Source: Bathynomus jamesi (taxonomy: Eukaryota > Arthropoda > Malacostraca > Isopoda > Cirolanidae). From it: DNA of 64,000 nucleotides. The position numbers and the translations under genes were made by a program. Below the pieces are notes generated by a model that saw only the letters and a list, made by a program, of their open reading frames with translations, did not search any database and had not been told where the DNA came from. The stretch lies in assembly GCA_023014485.1 (NCBI GenBank), contig JAJOZX010005631.1:204501-268500 (forward strand), written 5' to 3'. Positions 53,596-64,000 of the stretch are shown piece by piece; position 1 is the stretch's first letter, and the number at the start of each line of letters is the position of its first letter.

Positions 53596-53790
53596 CTACT
53601 AATGTAGGCTAAGAGGCTACTTATATTATTAAATAAAACTTAATCTCGAAAAATCTTTAAAAATCAAACGAGAAATACCTGTAAAGAAGTAATTAAGATA
53701 TTGAATATAACATTGAGAGAGTAGAGATAAAAGAACTCCGTATGACTAAGTCACATATTAACTAATTAATTAGGGATTAAAGAAAAATAA

Positions 53791-53843
<53 letters not shown>

Positions 53844-54512
53844 TTTTAAAGATGCTTTAGAGGCGAGGAATAGAGGCATGTCTTTCAATGAGTGGAAGGA
53901 GGTTATTCTAAATAAAGAAATTACTTACAGCCTTTCCATCATTGCCAAGGATGTAGTTGACAATTCATATACGTACATTCGGACGCATGCTTCACGCGAG
54001 CTATAAATCAAGAAAATATTTTAGATTAAAATTGCATAAGGAAACGAGAGACATGTACAGGTTGTCCCGAAAGCCTTGTTACACCTATGTATAATCTCGG
54101 AATATTAAATGATGTTTGGTTCCAACAGGATAGAGCACCTCCCCACTATTCCTTGAGGGTTCATGAATATTTAAATGAGGTGTTTCTTATCGATGGATTG
54201 GGACATTAAAATGCAACATTAAAATGGCCTCCGAGAAGCCCTGTACATGAATGCAACATAAACTGAGGTGAATAAATACTAACAGTACTTTGTATACTGT
54301 TAAGTACTTTACAGATATCTTAGGAAAATATATAGAGAAATAATAATTTAATTGCCGAGTTGATGTAACAGAAGTTTGAAATAATTTATACTGTATATGT
54401 CGAATATAACTTAAGTTTGTCCAGAGTATATGCATCATTAGTGAAAGACAAATAAATGCTGAAATCAAAATTGTAATTATCGAATTAATTTGTCAAATAT
54501 CTAATAGATATA

Positions 54513-55359
54513 CAGGGTGTTTCAGGAGGAAAGGTCAATACTTCGGGAGGTGATAGTATCGGTCATTGTGAGAAAAAAAGTTCATATGAACATGTGTCTA
54601 ATTCTGAATGGTTACGGAGATAAAGCTGTTTGAATCTGATGCGTGCGCAGCTCTTCCTCTCCCTTTAGAGAATCGTCTTACAGGACAAAGTTACCTAGAA
54701 TTTCTGCAAAATGAATTGCCAGGACTATTGGAGGATGTTCCTTTGGCTACACGCGCTGGTATGTACTTTGAGCATGACAGAGCTCCTCCACATTCTACCC
54801 GTCTGGTGATGCAATACCTAAATCAAACTTTCCCTGGTCGATGGATCGGCCGCGGTGGTCCCATTCAATGGCCACCAAGGTCTCCAGACCTCTCTCCGTT
54901 AGATTATTGTTTGTAGGGGTGGATGAAAAGTCAAGTTTATAAAAGAAAGGTGGATACACGAGACGAATTGCTCGCGCGCATTTTGGATGCTGCTGCCCGC
55001 ATAAAGGAACGTCAAGATCAACTCAGACGAATAACACGCGATCTTCGCACACGAGTTGCAAAGTGCATTGAGGTTGACGGCGGGATTTTCGAAAACGTAT
55101 TGTAAACTGTAACAAATTTGTCATTTCTGTATCTGATACTATTCAAAATGCCAATGTTTAAACATTAAATGTTAAAAACAGTAATTGGTTTCTCTTTCTT
55201 GATTACCATTAACAATGCTTTTGTATTTGTAGATTCAAACAGCTCTATCTCCGTAACCATTCAGAATTAGACACATGTTCATATGAACTTTTTTTCTTAC
55301 AATGACCGATACTTTACCTACCTCCCGAAGTATTGATCTTTCCTCCTGAAACACCCTGT
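54513..55359 (+). mobile_element. Tc1/mariner element with ~128-bp inverted repeats (copy B)
   Basis: Counterpart of 7625-8469 with the same CAGGGTGTTTCAGG ends and TA flanks. The right inverted repeat has an insertion near 55314 (CTTTACCTACC), which slightly lengthens it. Confidence 0.9.
54608..55105 (+). pseudogene. Tc1/mariner transposase C-terminal half (copy B)
   Basis: Counterpart of 7720-8219. The 2-base lesion of copy A is absent, so QSYLEFLQNELPG through FEHDRAPPHSTRLVMQYLN to SPDLSPLDYCL is one open frame (54608-54916). The TAG after DYCL is shared with copy A and therefore older than the duplication. A second open stretch continues to the GGIFENVL end. Confidence 0.85.
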
Positions 55360-55489
55360 ATATTCCATTCACACTTGACAATATCATTCGTTACCATTAA
55401 AGCCCCGCCCACAACTACACCCATAGTGCTAATTTCTTAGACTTGATTGGTTATATTTGATCTATACTGATTGGACATACAATTTTTTC

Positions 55490-55691
55490 GGATCACCCGA
55501 AGATCAGGGCCACCAGCCTCAATTACCAAATGATTCTTCGTTAAAACTAACGAAAATATCACGACTTAACCTAACCAATCGTCAAGGGCGTACAGTTGAC
55601 CTAACCGGGCATTCAATTTAATTTATTATTATATTTGGTACTGTAAAGCAAAAAACAAGAATACACGGGGGCCCTGATCTTCGGGTGATCC
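55490..55691. mobile_element. Foldback-type MITE 3 (copy B)
   Basis: Counterpart of 8617-8819 with the same termini and shared core. Confidence 0.85.
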
Positions 55692-56072
55692 ATTTTTCCT
55701 TTTGAAGCGAGAAAATACAGTTTTTATTCTCAAAATTTTCAGTAAAAAAAAAAAAATAATGTAAAAATATTTCATGGGATACTAAACTAAAAATTCAGAT
55801 ACTGGATTTTTCAAAAACATTTATCTCACAGCAGTGGATCTGGAAGGATATACTGTATATAAATTTTGCCGAAATCTGAATGAAAGCGTATTGAATTAAA
55901 TTAAGATTGCCGAATATATATCAAAATGATGAAAATCAAAATAACATTGACGAGTACAAAGAAACGGTTTTTAATTGGAATTTCAATTACTGAAATTTCC
56001 TATTAAATATCGAAATGGAAAAATATTTGACGAATTTAAAGCTATTTTCCCGAAAATTTATGGAATGTATTA

Positions 56073-56118
<46 letters not shown>

Positions 56119-56231
56119 CGGGGCGGGGCCACCAGCTTGACCTCCGTGTGGAGAGAGACCAACGCACGAAACAACATAAGGTTCATAAGGTAAGGTAAGG
56201 TAAGGTGTGTACACACACACACACACACACA

Positions 56232-56272
<41 letters not shown>

Positions 56273-56275
<3 letters not shown>

Positions 56276-56637
56276 GGTGTCCCGTAAGTCTGGACCCATA
56301 GGGAAAAATAATAAAATTACAAAATAGTCCAAAAATTTATTACATAATCTGTTCAAAGTGTCCGCCGTTGTGTCGCACACATAGTTGAAGACGCAATCTC
56401 CACTGCGACAGCACTTTCTGAATCACAGTCGCAGAAATTTCTTGACACGCCTCCACAATGCGTGCTTTAAGGTGGAAAATGTTCTGAAGTTTGACCTCGT
56501 ACACTTTGGCTTTCAAGTGGCCCCACAAATAAAAACATAATAAAAAATAATAAAAAAATAATAATAATAAAATAATAATAATAACAATAAAAAATATATT
56601 ATAAATCCCTATGGGTCCAGACTTACGGGACACCCTG
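56273..56637 (-). mobile_element. Mariner-type element, only in copy B
   Basis: The ends CAGGGTGTCCCGTAAGTCTG and its reverse complement lie between TA dinucleotides. The minus strand of the left half encodes the end of a Tc1/mariner transposase: LSQWRLRLQLCVRHNGGHFE then a few residues. The NGGHFE tail is shared with other elements in this window. Copy A has only microsatellite here, so B gained it or A lost it. The rest of the interior is A-rich filler with (AAT)n repeats. Confidence 0.88.
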
Positions 56638-56692
<55 letters not shown>

Positions 56693-57505
56693 AGACGATT
56701 GACAGAAATAAATAGAGACCTTCGGTTTTTCCATACTTTTTGATTTGATAATAAAAGTGAATAAATAATAACAGATTTACTGAATCAATATATTTAGAAT
56801 CGTATTACTTTCCCCTTTACGTTATGTAAAGCTGATATTTTGACATTCTGTTAATGAGCTTTACTATTTACCAGTGATGTAGGTCTCGAGATCGGTCTCG
56901 GTCTCGAGACGATCTCGAGACCCAATTTGCAGATCTCGATCTCGATCTCGGTCTCCGCTATTTAGATCTCGGTCTCGATCTCGGTCTCGACAGACGCGGT
57001 CTCGGTTTTTCTCCCCGAGACCTTTCGAGACCTCTCGAGACCGTAATGAAAAATACATGTTATTGGCATACTCGTGATGGTGGCTTGGTTGAACAGACAC
57101 AATTCAGAATGTTTATGAAAGTTTGTAAAAGTAAGGGACTCTAGGTATTCACTAATCAGTCACCCTGTTTTGAGTTGCCACGTTTGTCTTGCGGGGGGGG
57201 TGTGAGTCTGGATTTTTTAGGTTAGCGCTACAAAAATTTTTGCCCCCCCCCCTCCCCCATCAGATTAATTTTATTGAAAATGGAAACACTAAATAGAGAA
57301 TTACATATGTTATATATATAAGTGGGTGGACATTGAAGTACGAGCTGATAAAGATATTAAAGTAGAACTTAGAGGAAATAAAAGGTATGTTATAATTTCA
57401 TTATAAATTTTTTAAATTATTACAGAATTCATTATACCGGTATATTTTTTATCATTAAAATTCATTATAGATCTCTTTCGGCTGAGTGGATGTTGAATTA
57501 ATGTC

Positions 57506-57550
<45 letters not shown>

Positions 57551-57611
57551 TATTTAGACCTTATGCTAATTGTCATGCCTCTGTTTATAGTACCAATATG
57601 TCAATTTATTT

Positions 57612-58089
57612 TTCATAGAAATGGTGTTGGAAAAATGCTATACAGGAAACTCAAGCACGGAGAATGAGCAGACACAGAGAGACAGCGCTCATTCTCACAG
57701 CAGCGATGACGAAATAAAACAGTCAAACCAAAGTTCCGAGACTAATGGCAAAATATCAAAGCTATCGGTCCAAGCAGAAGAACGTTGAAACTGAAAAGAT
57801 TTTGAACCGCAGGGAACAGTTGCCGCGGTACCTCTTAGAGATCGATGAATCTCATATTTTAGACAACTGCTCTCCAATAAAGTTTTGGCACCAGAAAAGG
57901 GATAAATTCCCATCACTGGCCAATATTGCCATGACTGTTTTAACAGTGCCTGCCTCTAGTGCTCCAATTGAGTGTGTATTTAGCCATGGAGGCATAATAA
58001 TGAGGCCTCACAGAAGTCGAACTTCAGCAGATCTTCTGAGCATGCTGATGTTCCGTAAGTGTAATGAGCACCTATCATGCTTTAAATAA
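57612..58089 (+). pseudogene. hAT transposase C-terminal part
   Basis: One stretch (57621-57788) reads MVLEKCYTGNSSTENEQTQR and is rich in serine and acidic residues, ending in a stop. An overlapping frame (57745-58089) carries NRREQLPRYLLEIDESHIL, KFWHQKRDKFPSLANIAMTV, VPASSAPIECVFSHGG and SADLLSMLMFRKCNEHLSC: the complete hAT dimerisation domain without an internal stop. The usual ER of the SxxER motif is EC here. The catalytic core is missing, so this is also a non-autonomous copy. Confidence 0.85.
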
Positions 58090-58190
58090 ATGCACAAGTC
58101 AAACTGGGTAGTGGGTACGTTCATTAAACCTTCTGTAACAGATATAAAAGAAGTAAATAAATAAAAAGTACAAATATATATATATATATA

Positions 58191-58761
58191 CAGGGTGTCC
58201 GAGAATTATCTGTACAATTTTTGGCTGTTATTAAAAGTCAACCATGAAGTGTAGAAATTCCAGTGTTGTCCCATTTTACAGAGAATCTCATTAAGTTTTT
58301 TCTGATACCAAGTTTTGACAAGTTTTTTAGAAATTCCAGTGTGTCCGAACATTATCTGTACAATTTCATCTTTTAATAAAATTCTTGATAACACACGTAA
58401 AATTCTTAAACAAGATTATTTAGAATCTGTATTTTCAAAAGTTTCTTTTATTAAAGTAACGTTGTTACAAACATTCGATATGTGCACCATTAGTGATTCG
58501 CAAAACATCCAATCGATACTCCAAATGTTGCCATGTACGCTGCAGCATATCCACATCAATTCGCTCAATAGCAGCTGTGATTCTTGCTTTTAAATCATCA
58601 ATGTCTGTCACCCGCGTACATTTCTAAAAAACTTGTCAAAACGTGGTATCAGAAGAAACGTAATGAGATTCTCTGTAAAATGGGACAACACTGGAATTTC
58701 TACACTTCATGGTTGACTTTTAATAACAGCCAAAAACTGTACAGATAATTCTCGGACACCC

Positions 58762-58763
<2 letters not shown>
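58191..58763 (-). mobile_element. 573-bp mariner-type element nested in the copy B hAT
   Basis: Second copy of the element at 14727-15300, with the ends CAGGGTGTCCGAGAATTATC and GGACACCCGG and the same minus-strand transposase tail. It lies inside the hAT element 56872-59104, so it inserted after that hAT. The left terminus differs from copy A by one base (CAGGG against CCGGG). Confidence 0.9.
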
Positions 58764-58810
<47 letters not shown>

Positions 58811-60093
58811 CATTTGTTAATTTATAGGCTACACTTTTTGCATTCAACACACTACATCTGAGAAAGTAGTTATTAGTTTATTAATATAATTAACATAGTC
58901 TAATTTCCATAGTAGTGTAAAACAAATTGAAAGGGCAATGAGCTTGGTCTCGATCTCGATCTCGGTCTCGAATTTTAAGGGTCTCGATCTCGGAAGGTAG
59001 ATCTCGATCTCGAACCTTTGATCTCGGTCTCGATCTTGGTCTCACAGGATCAGGTCTCGGTCTCGGTCTCAGTCTCGGACTTGGTGGTCTCGACTACATC
59101 ACTGCTATTTACCCTTGAGGACAATCTCAATTAATAATGGAATATTAATAAAATCCTAGGATTAACTGTACATTACTCTATTACTGATTCATTTCTCGTG
59201 TGTAATTTGGGATTAAATGTACATTATTTATTATTGTTCATCTCTCATGTCTAATATTGATTTCTTTGTATAGTATTGGTATCATACCTTCAATAATGAC
59301 TTTGTATTTGTTTTATATCTATAATAATAACTTAAGATTAATATATACTCTAATTAATAATTTTTATTCATGATTTATATATTATTAGTTAATAATTAAT
59401 AATAATAATAATGACAATCTTTTTCATTTTTAATTAAGAGCCCAGTAAAACCTAAATCTTAAGGGCCAAATTAAATAAAATAAATAGTTCAATTTCACAA
59501 TTATTTACAGTATGTTAAAACAAAAATAAAAATTGTTAAATTGTATTTATTTTGTCAATTAAGGTTATTCAATTTAATACAATTCATTAGGAGAGAAAAC
59601 TAGAGTAACCACTATACCACAATGGCACACTGGTAAGATATCAGACTCAGGGTGTTGACTTGCGACGATTGAACCCTCCTTCGGGGCTGCATTTCTATGA
59701 TGCGCGACTTTTGGCAACTATTTTAAATGTATATTTTAAACAAATAATGTAAACAAACTTTAAAACAACCTTTTTTAAGTATAGGATCACTTATCTTACA
59801 CATCATGACAAGAGGTGTTCAAAATGCCCTCCGTCATTATCCCTACAGAGTTCAAGACACATTCGCCACTCGTCGATAGCACTGTTCAGAAATCGTTGCG
59901 ATAAGCTGGTGGGGGAAGCTATATTTCTGGGACCTCTTGGCGAGTGACCCGTTGCCCACGTCGGACTAGCATCATGAAAAAGAAAAAACTATAGAATTTG
60001 TCATTTACCATTACTTATTCGGACGATAGTGGATTTAATTTTCCTAGAAGAGTTCCTTGTTCCATGCACGGTCTGTGTGTATCATATATATAT

Positions 60094-60259
60094 ATATGAG
60101 ATAGAACCTTTGCGAGTGACCCGTTGCCCACGTCGGGCTAACATCATGAAAAAGAAAAAAACTAGTATTTGTCACTTACCATTACTTATTCAGACTATAG
60201 TGGATTTAATTTTCCCAGGAGAGTTCCTTGTTCCATGCACGGTCTGTGTATAACATATA

Positions 60260-60320
<61 letters not shown>

Positions 60321-60890
60321 TTATTATAAAGGTTGACGTCGGAAACCTCGGCTTCATTTCAAAGAATCCAGACTCACTTCGGAGACAAGAGTCCATAATT
60401 ACTAACCTAACCTAACCTAATCGGTAATCTTGTAGTTTAACGTCGCAAATTCATCTAGGAGTTTAGGTTAAGATAAGTTAGATTTGGTTAGGTTAAGGTA
60501 GGTTAGGATAGTAATTGTCGCCGAACTAAGTCAGGATTCTTTGAAATAAAGCTTGGATTTCCAACGTCGATCTTTATAATAACATATATATATATATACA
60601 TATATATATATAAAGTTATTATAAAGATCGACGTTGGAAATCCAAGCTTTATTTCAAAGAATTCTGACTTAGTTCGGCAACAATTACTATCCTAACCTAC
60701 CTTAACCTAACCAAATCTAACTTATCTTAACACCTAACCTCCTAGATGAATTTGCGACGTTAAACTACAAGATTACCGATTAGGTTAGGTTAGGTTAGTA
60801 ATTATGGACTCTTGTCTCCGAAGTGAGTCTGGATTCTTTGAAATGAAGCCGAGGTTTCCGACGTCAACCTTTATAATGACCATATATATA

Positions 60891-60929
<39 letters not shown>

Positions 60930-61087
60930 ATACACAGACCGTGCATGGAACAAGGAACTCTCCTGGGAAAATTAAATCCACTATAGTCTGAATAAGTAAT
61001 GGTAAATGACAAACACTATTTTTTTTTTCTTTTTCATGATGTTAGCCCGACGTGGGCAACGGGTCACTCGCAAAGGTTCTATCCCAT
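60094..61087. repeat. ~1-kb nested palindrome with (TA)n at each junction (copy B)
   Basis: Counterpart of 10644-11677 with the same two-module arms. The central TA tract is much shorter (about 60583-60612) and interrupted by ACATA. The upstream direct copy of the outer module is at about 59940-60085. Confidence 0.9.
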
Positions 61088-61111
61088 ATATATATATATA
61101 TATACTGTATA

Positions 61112-61510
61112 TATAATAAACAGGAACACCAGAGAAAAAATAAACATCCTTCAAGGTTTAATCAGTACCAACGTTTCGGAATGCACTAAAACAATAAAAT
61201 GCCAATTCACGTACAAAATACAAATTGCAATTGTAAGTTGCTTAATAACAATTTAAAGTAACAAAGTTAAAATTAACTAAGAAAATATAAAGCATTAAAA
61301 CTAAAAGGTAAATAAATAAAATAAACAAGTACCTTAACTAAAACATAGCGGATCTACCGCTGAATCATCAGGATTGAGGTCTGGTTTTAATTTATAAATG
61401 AACAAAGATTTCATAATTTTAAGCTTAAGGTCAGAGCTTCCGGCAGCTCTGAATTGGTACAGAATTCATCGATTTGTAGTACCTGGTATTCCATGCATTA
61501 AAACCAAGCT
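61112..61510 (-). pseudogene. Penelope-like element C-terminal fragment (copy B)
   Basis: Counterpart of 15302-15700 with the same KLKPDLNPDDSAVDPL tail on the minus strand. Confidence 0.6.
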
Positions 61511-61623
61511 CACCCTCTCGTCTATTGTTAATTTCGCAGCCATCCCCTACTTAAAAGAAAAAAATAATATAATCAACACTGATAATTCCTATGATACGCG
61601 ATTTTTGCGCCACCCTGTATATA

Positions 61624-62987
61624 CCGAGTATGGCAAAAAAAAACTAGGCCACTATTTTAAATGTATATTTTAAACAAATAATGTAAGCAAACTTTAAAAC
61701 AACCTTTTTTTAAGTATAGGATCACTTATCTTACACATCATGACAAGAGGTGTTCAAAATGCCCTCCGTCATTATCCCTACAGAGCTCAAGACACATTCG
61801 CCACTCGTCGATAGCACTGTTCAGAAATCGTTGCGATAAGCTACGCCATCCGTCCACGATTGTAGCTCTAAGTTCTTGAACATTTCGGATTTGATGACCA
61901 GGGCGGTAACCCTTTAATTTTAGTGGCTTCCTACATTGAGTAGTCCACCGGATTTAAATCCGGCTGTTGTTGCCGGCCACATTGCAGGTTCTATGAAACC
62001 AGGGCTGTTTGTCTCAGCTGTGGCTCTAGCGCGATGCACCATCTTGCTAGAAAACAAAGTTATCACCGCATATTTGTCTAATATCTTGAAAATATGGAAC
62101 AAGAACATAATTACAGTAATATTCCGAATCCATTCGTACTCCTGATTCTACAAAAACTATCCTTCTCTTTCCGAGTTTTGAAAACGCTGCACCGACCATT
62201 ACACTTGGAAAAAATCTCTGTGTTTCTCTTAACAACCTTTCAGTTGTTATATCACGTTTCCTTGTGACGGCGGTATATACACGATCATTTTGTTTATTAA
62301 TTGGTTTACTAACTGTAAATATTTTCCCATCACTAAAATCTAACAAGTGAAAATCTAACGAGTAATTGTTCGCAACATAGCAAGCGATTTTGCTTATGAA
62401 TGTCAATTAAAGATTGTACTGGAACTCGTTTGTATGCCTTCAAGTTTAGGTCAAATTTTGCTATTTGCCGAATACTTCTGTCAGATATTCCTATTTCCAT
62501 GGCTATTTCATTCGGCGTTAAATGCGTTCCAGGTTCTTCTTGACTCAGTATTCTTGTCCCTACGAGATCGATATTTGCTCGTGTTTGAGCCATTCTAGGC
62601 CTCCTACTACCCTTTCTACGCTCTACATCACCAGTTTCCTTCACTTTGTCTATGATATAATTCAAACCAGCTCTAGTCCATGGCTTATTCGGAAACTCTG
62701 TAAGTAATTTTCGTGCTCCCAACCTTTTTCTAACCAACAATTTTTTATTAATAATAATTAATTCGTCTTCACGCGAATACTTCGGCATTATTTCCCAGGT
62801 TAAATCAGAAATATGGCCTAGCCCATGGTTTAGCAGCTACTGAAATTTGGGACTACCTATTCATGATCTATAACCTCGATTTCGCGTGTTTTCGAGCGTT
62901 AGTACGTCTATTTTTCTTACAAAAATATCCTTATAATTGTTTAAAATATACATTTAAAATAGTGGTCTAGTTTTTTTTTGCCATACC

Positions 62988-62990
<3 letters not shown>
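61624..62990 (-). mobile_element. Near full-length mariner-like element (copy B)
   Basis: Counterpart of 15813-17179 with the same ends, TA flanks and length. Confidence 0.92.
61738..62788 (-). pseudogene. Mariner-like transposase (copy B)
   Basis: Counterpart of 15926-16976. Here the N-terminal 151 codons (62788 down to 62333) are one open frame, including FPNKPWTRAGLNYIIDKVKE and the HTH. The one-base lesion of copy A is therefore private to A. The catalytic region has the same frame breaks and the same altered SPDLNP block. Confidence 0.88.
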
Positions 62991-63033
<43 letters not shown>

Positions 63034-63549
63034 CATCTTTTAACTGCAGTACATAAAAGTATTGCGCACCTTCCAGCCTTTGAAAGAACCCTTAGAAACC
63101 GCTTCGAGAAATGCGAGCAAATAAATAGAACAGAAATTTGGCCAAAAAAACAAAAATCATAAAAGCGAAATAAAATTATTGGCGAAAGAATAGCAAGGAG
63201 GAAAAGTGACCTTTTTTTCCCTGGATTGTAAAGGTGGAAAGGCGTTTTAAAAGTATTGCTCTCGCTTTTTGTTTAAAAAACTCTCTCAGTTCTTCCTCCA
63301 TGCCCAATAAATACACCCACACACACACACACCCACACACACCCACACACCCACACACACCCACATCATACCATCAATGGAGGTGGAAGAAAACTTTTAA
63401 GTCAAAGGTATAAAAATTAGCTTTTAACAATGTGAATTGTTAAGTAATTTTCACCAATTATAATTATTTGTAAAGGAAAACTGCAAAATGGATTAAAGAT
63501 CAACAGTCACAGAAGCGGAACAATTTTATATATGTATTATATATATATT

Positions 63550-63655
<106 letters not shown>

Positions 63656-64000
63656 CGTGTAGCGGCTCGAATAACTTTTCCGTTTATTTGTGGTGTATAT
63701 TATTACTGAATTCCCCGTTCTCAACTGTGAATTGATTTATATATATACTGTATGTATGGATGAGTAAAAAATCCTGCCTCGAAAGTATTTATTATATAGT
63801 TATCTTTGAGACAGAACTTTTGACTCACCCTATCTGTATAACTGAGGTTGAGTGGGTGATAATTATAATTCACAGATGAAGTGGGGTAATTTCTCTGTGA
63901 GGTAACTCTTTTCGTACCTCGAAATATTATAAAGTTATATAAAAAATAAATCAAGAGACATTTTTAGTGTCAGAAAATAGATACATTGGTCCTGATTAGG

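Larger units (their letters stand above)
56872..59104 (+). mobile_element. hAT element with end hexamer arrays, only in copy B
   Basis: The ends CAGTGATGTAGG and CTACATCACTG are the same as in the small hAT at 5929. A perfect 8-bp target duplication CTATTTAC flanks it (56864-56871 and 59105-59112). Copy A has a single CTATTTAC at 9587, the empty site. Arrays of TCTCGG/TCTCGA hexamers lie at both ends. It contains a transposase end (57745-58089), upstream sequence absent from the small form, and a nested 573-bp mariner-type element (58191-58763). Confidence 0.95.

Overview
This window looks like repeat-dense eukaryotic DNA, most probably from an arthropod and plausibly a decapod crustacean. 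The signs are very dense (TA)n, (CA)n, (CT)n and (GA)n microsatellites, many TTAGG/AACCT-like stretches (the arthropod telomere motif), and a mix of Tc1/mariner, hAT, Penelope-like, CR1/Jockey-like LINE and Gypsy elements. The species call is inference. I found no convincing host protein-coding gene. Every protein-like reading frame I could recognise belongs to a transposable element, and nearly all are broken.

Layout. The window holds two copies of the same region. Copy A (1-18793) and copy B (37490-64000) share a backbone of about 14.5 kb in the same order and orientation, at high identity with many one-base indels. They differ by clean element insertions. Only A carries a 2984-bp hAT element with a ZMYM1-like transposase (11698-14681), a 574-bp mariner-type element (14727-15300) and a 459-bp inverted-repeat element (17867-18325). 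Only B carries a 9.5-kb Gypsy-type LTR retrotransposon (37978-47496), a 365-bp mariner-type element (56273-56637) and a 2233-bp hAT element (56872-59104), which itself contains another copy of the 574-bp element. For several of these the other copy preserves the empty site. The arrangement is either a tandem segmental duplication or two haplotypes joined in assembly.

The shared backbone contains, in order: a Tc1-like N-terminal fragment fused to a decayed LINE reverse transcriptase; a SINE with two tRNA-like promoters; two foldback elements with perfect 8-bp target duplications and a TTAGG-rich core; a degenerate CATC/AACCT tract; a small hAT element with hexamer arrays at its ends; a Tc1/mariner element with about 128-bp inverted repeats; a third foldback; a roughly 1-kb nested palindrome punctuated by (TA)n; a Penelope-like C-terminal fragment; and a nearly full-length mariner-like element.

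The spacer (18794-37489) holds other elements: two copies of a CAATGTTCCCTCTAA-ended element; a GCGGTAC-rich MITE; a tRNA-Ala-like sequence inside a mixed direct/inverted repeat; a mariner relic; a LINE with ORF1 and endonuclease but no reverse transcriptase; an element with repeated palindromic CATTTCGCGAAATG motifs; a CR1-like C-terminal fragment; and a 1760-bp transposon with CACTGG termini and a TAA target duplication. That transposon carries a decayed protein I cannot place in a standard transposase family, and it is the strongest candidate for something poorly described.

Nothing here works together as an operon or pathway. The window is best read as a record of nested mobile-element activity, with (TA)n tracts as frequent landing sites.
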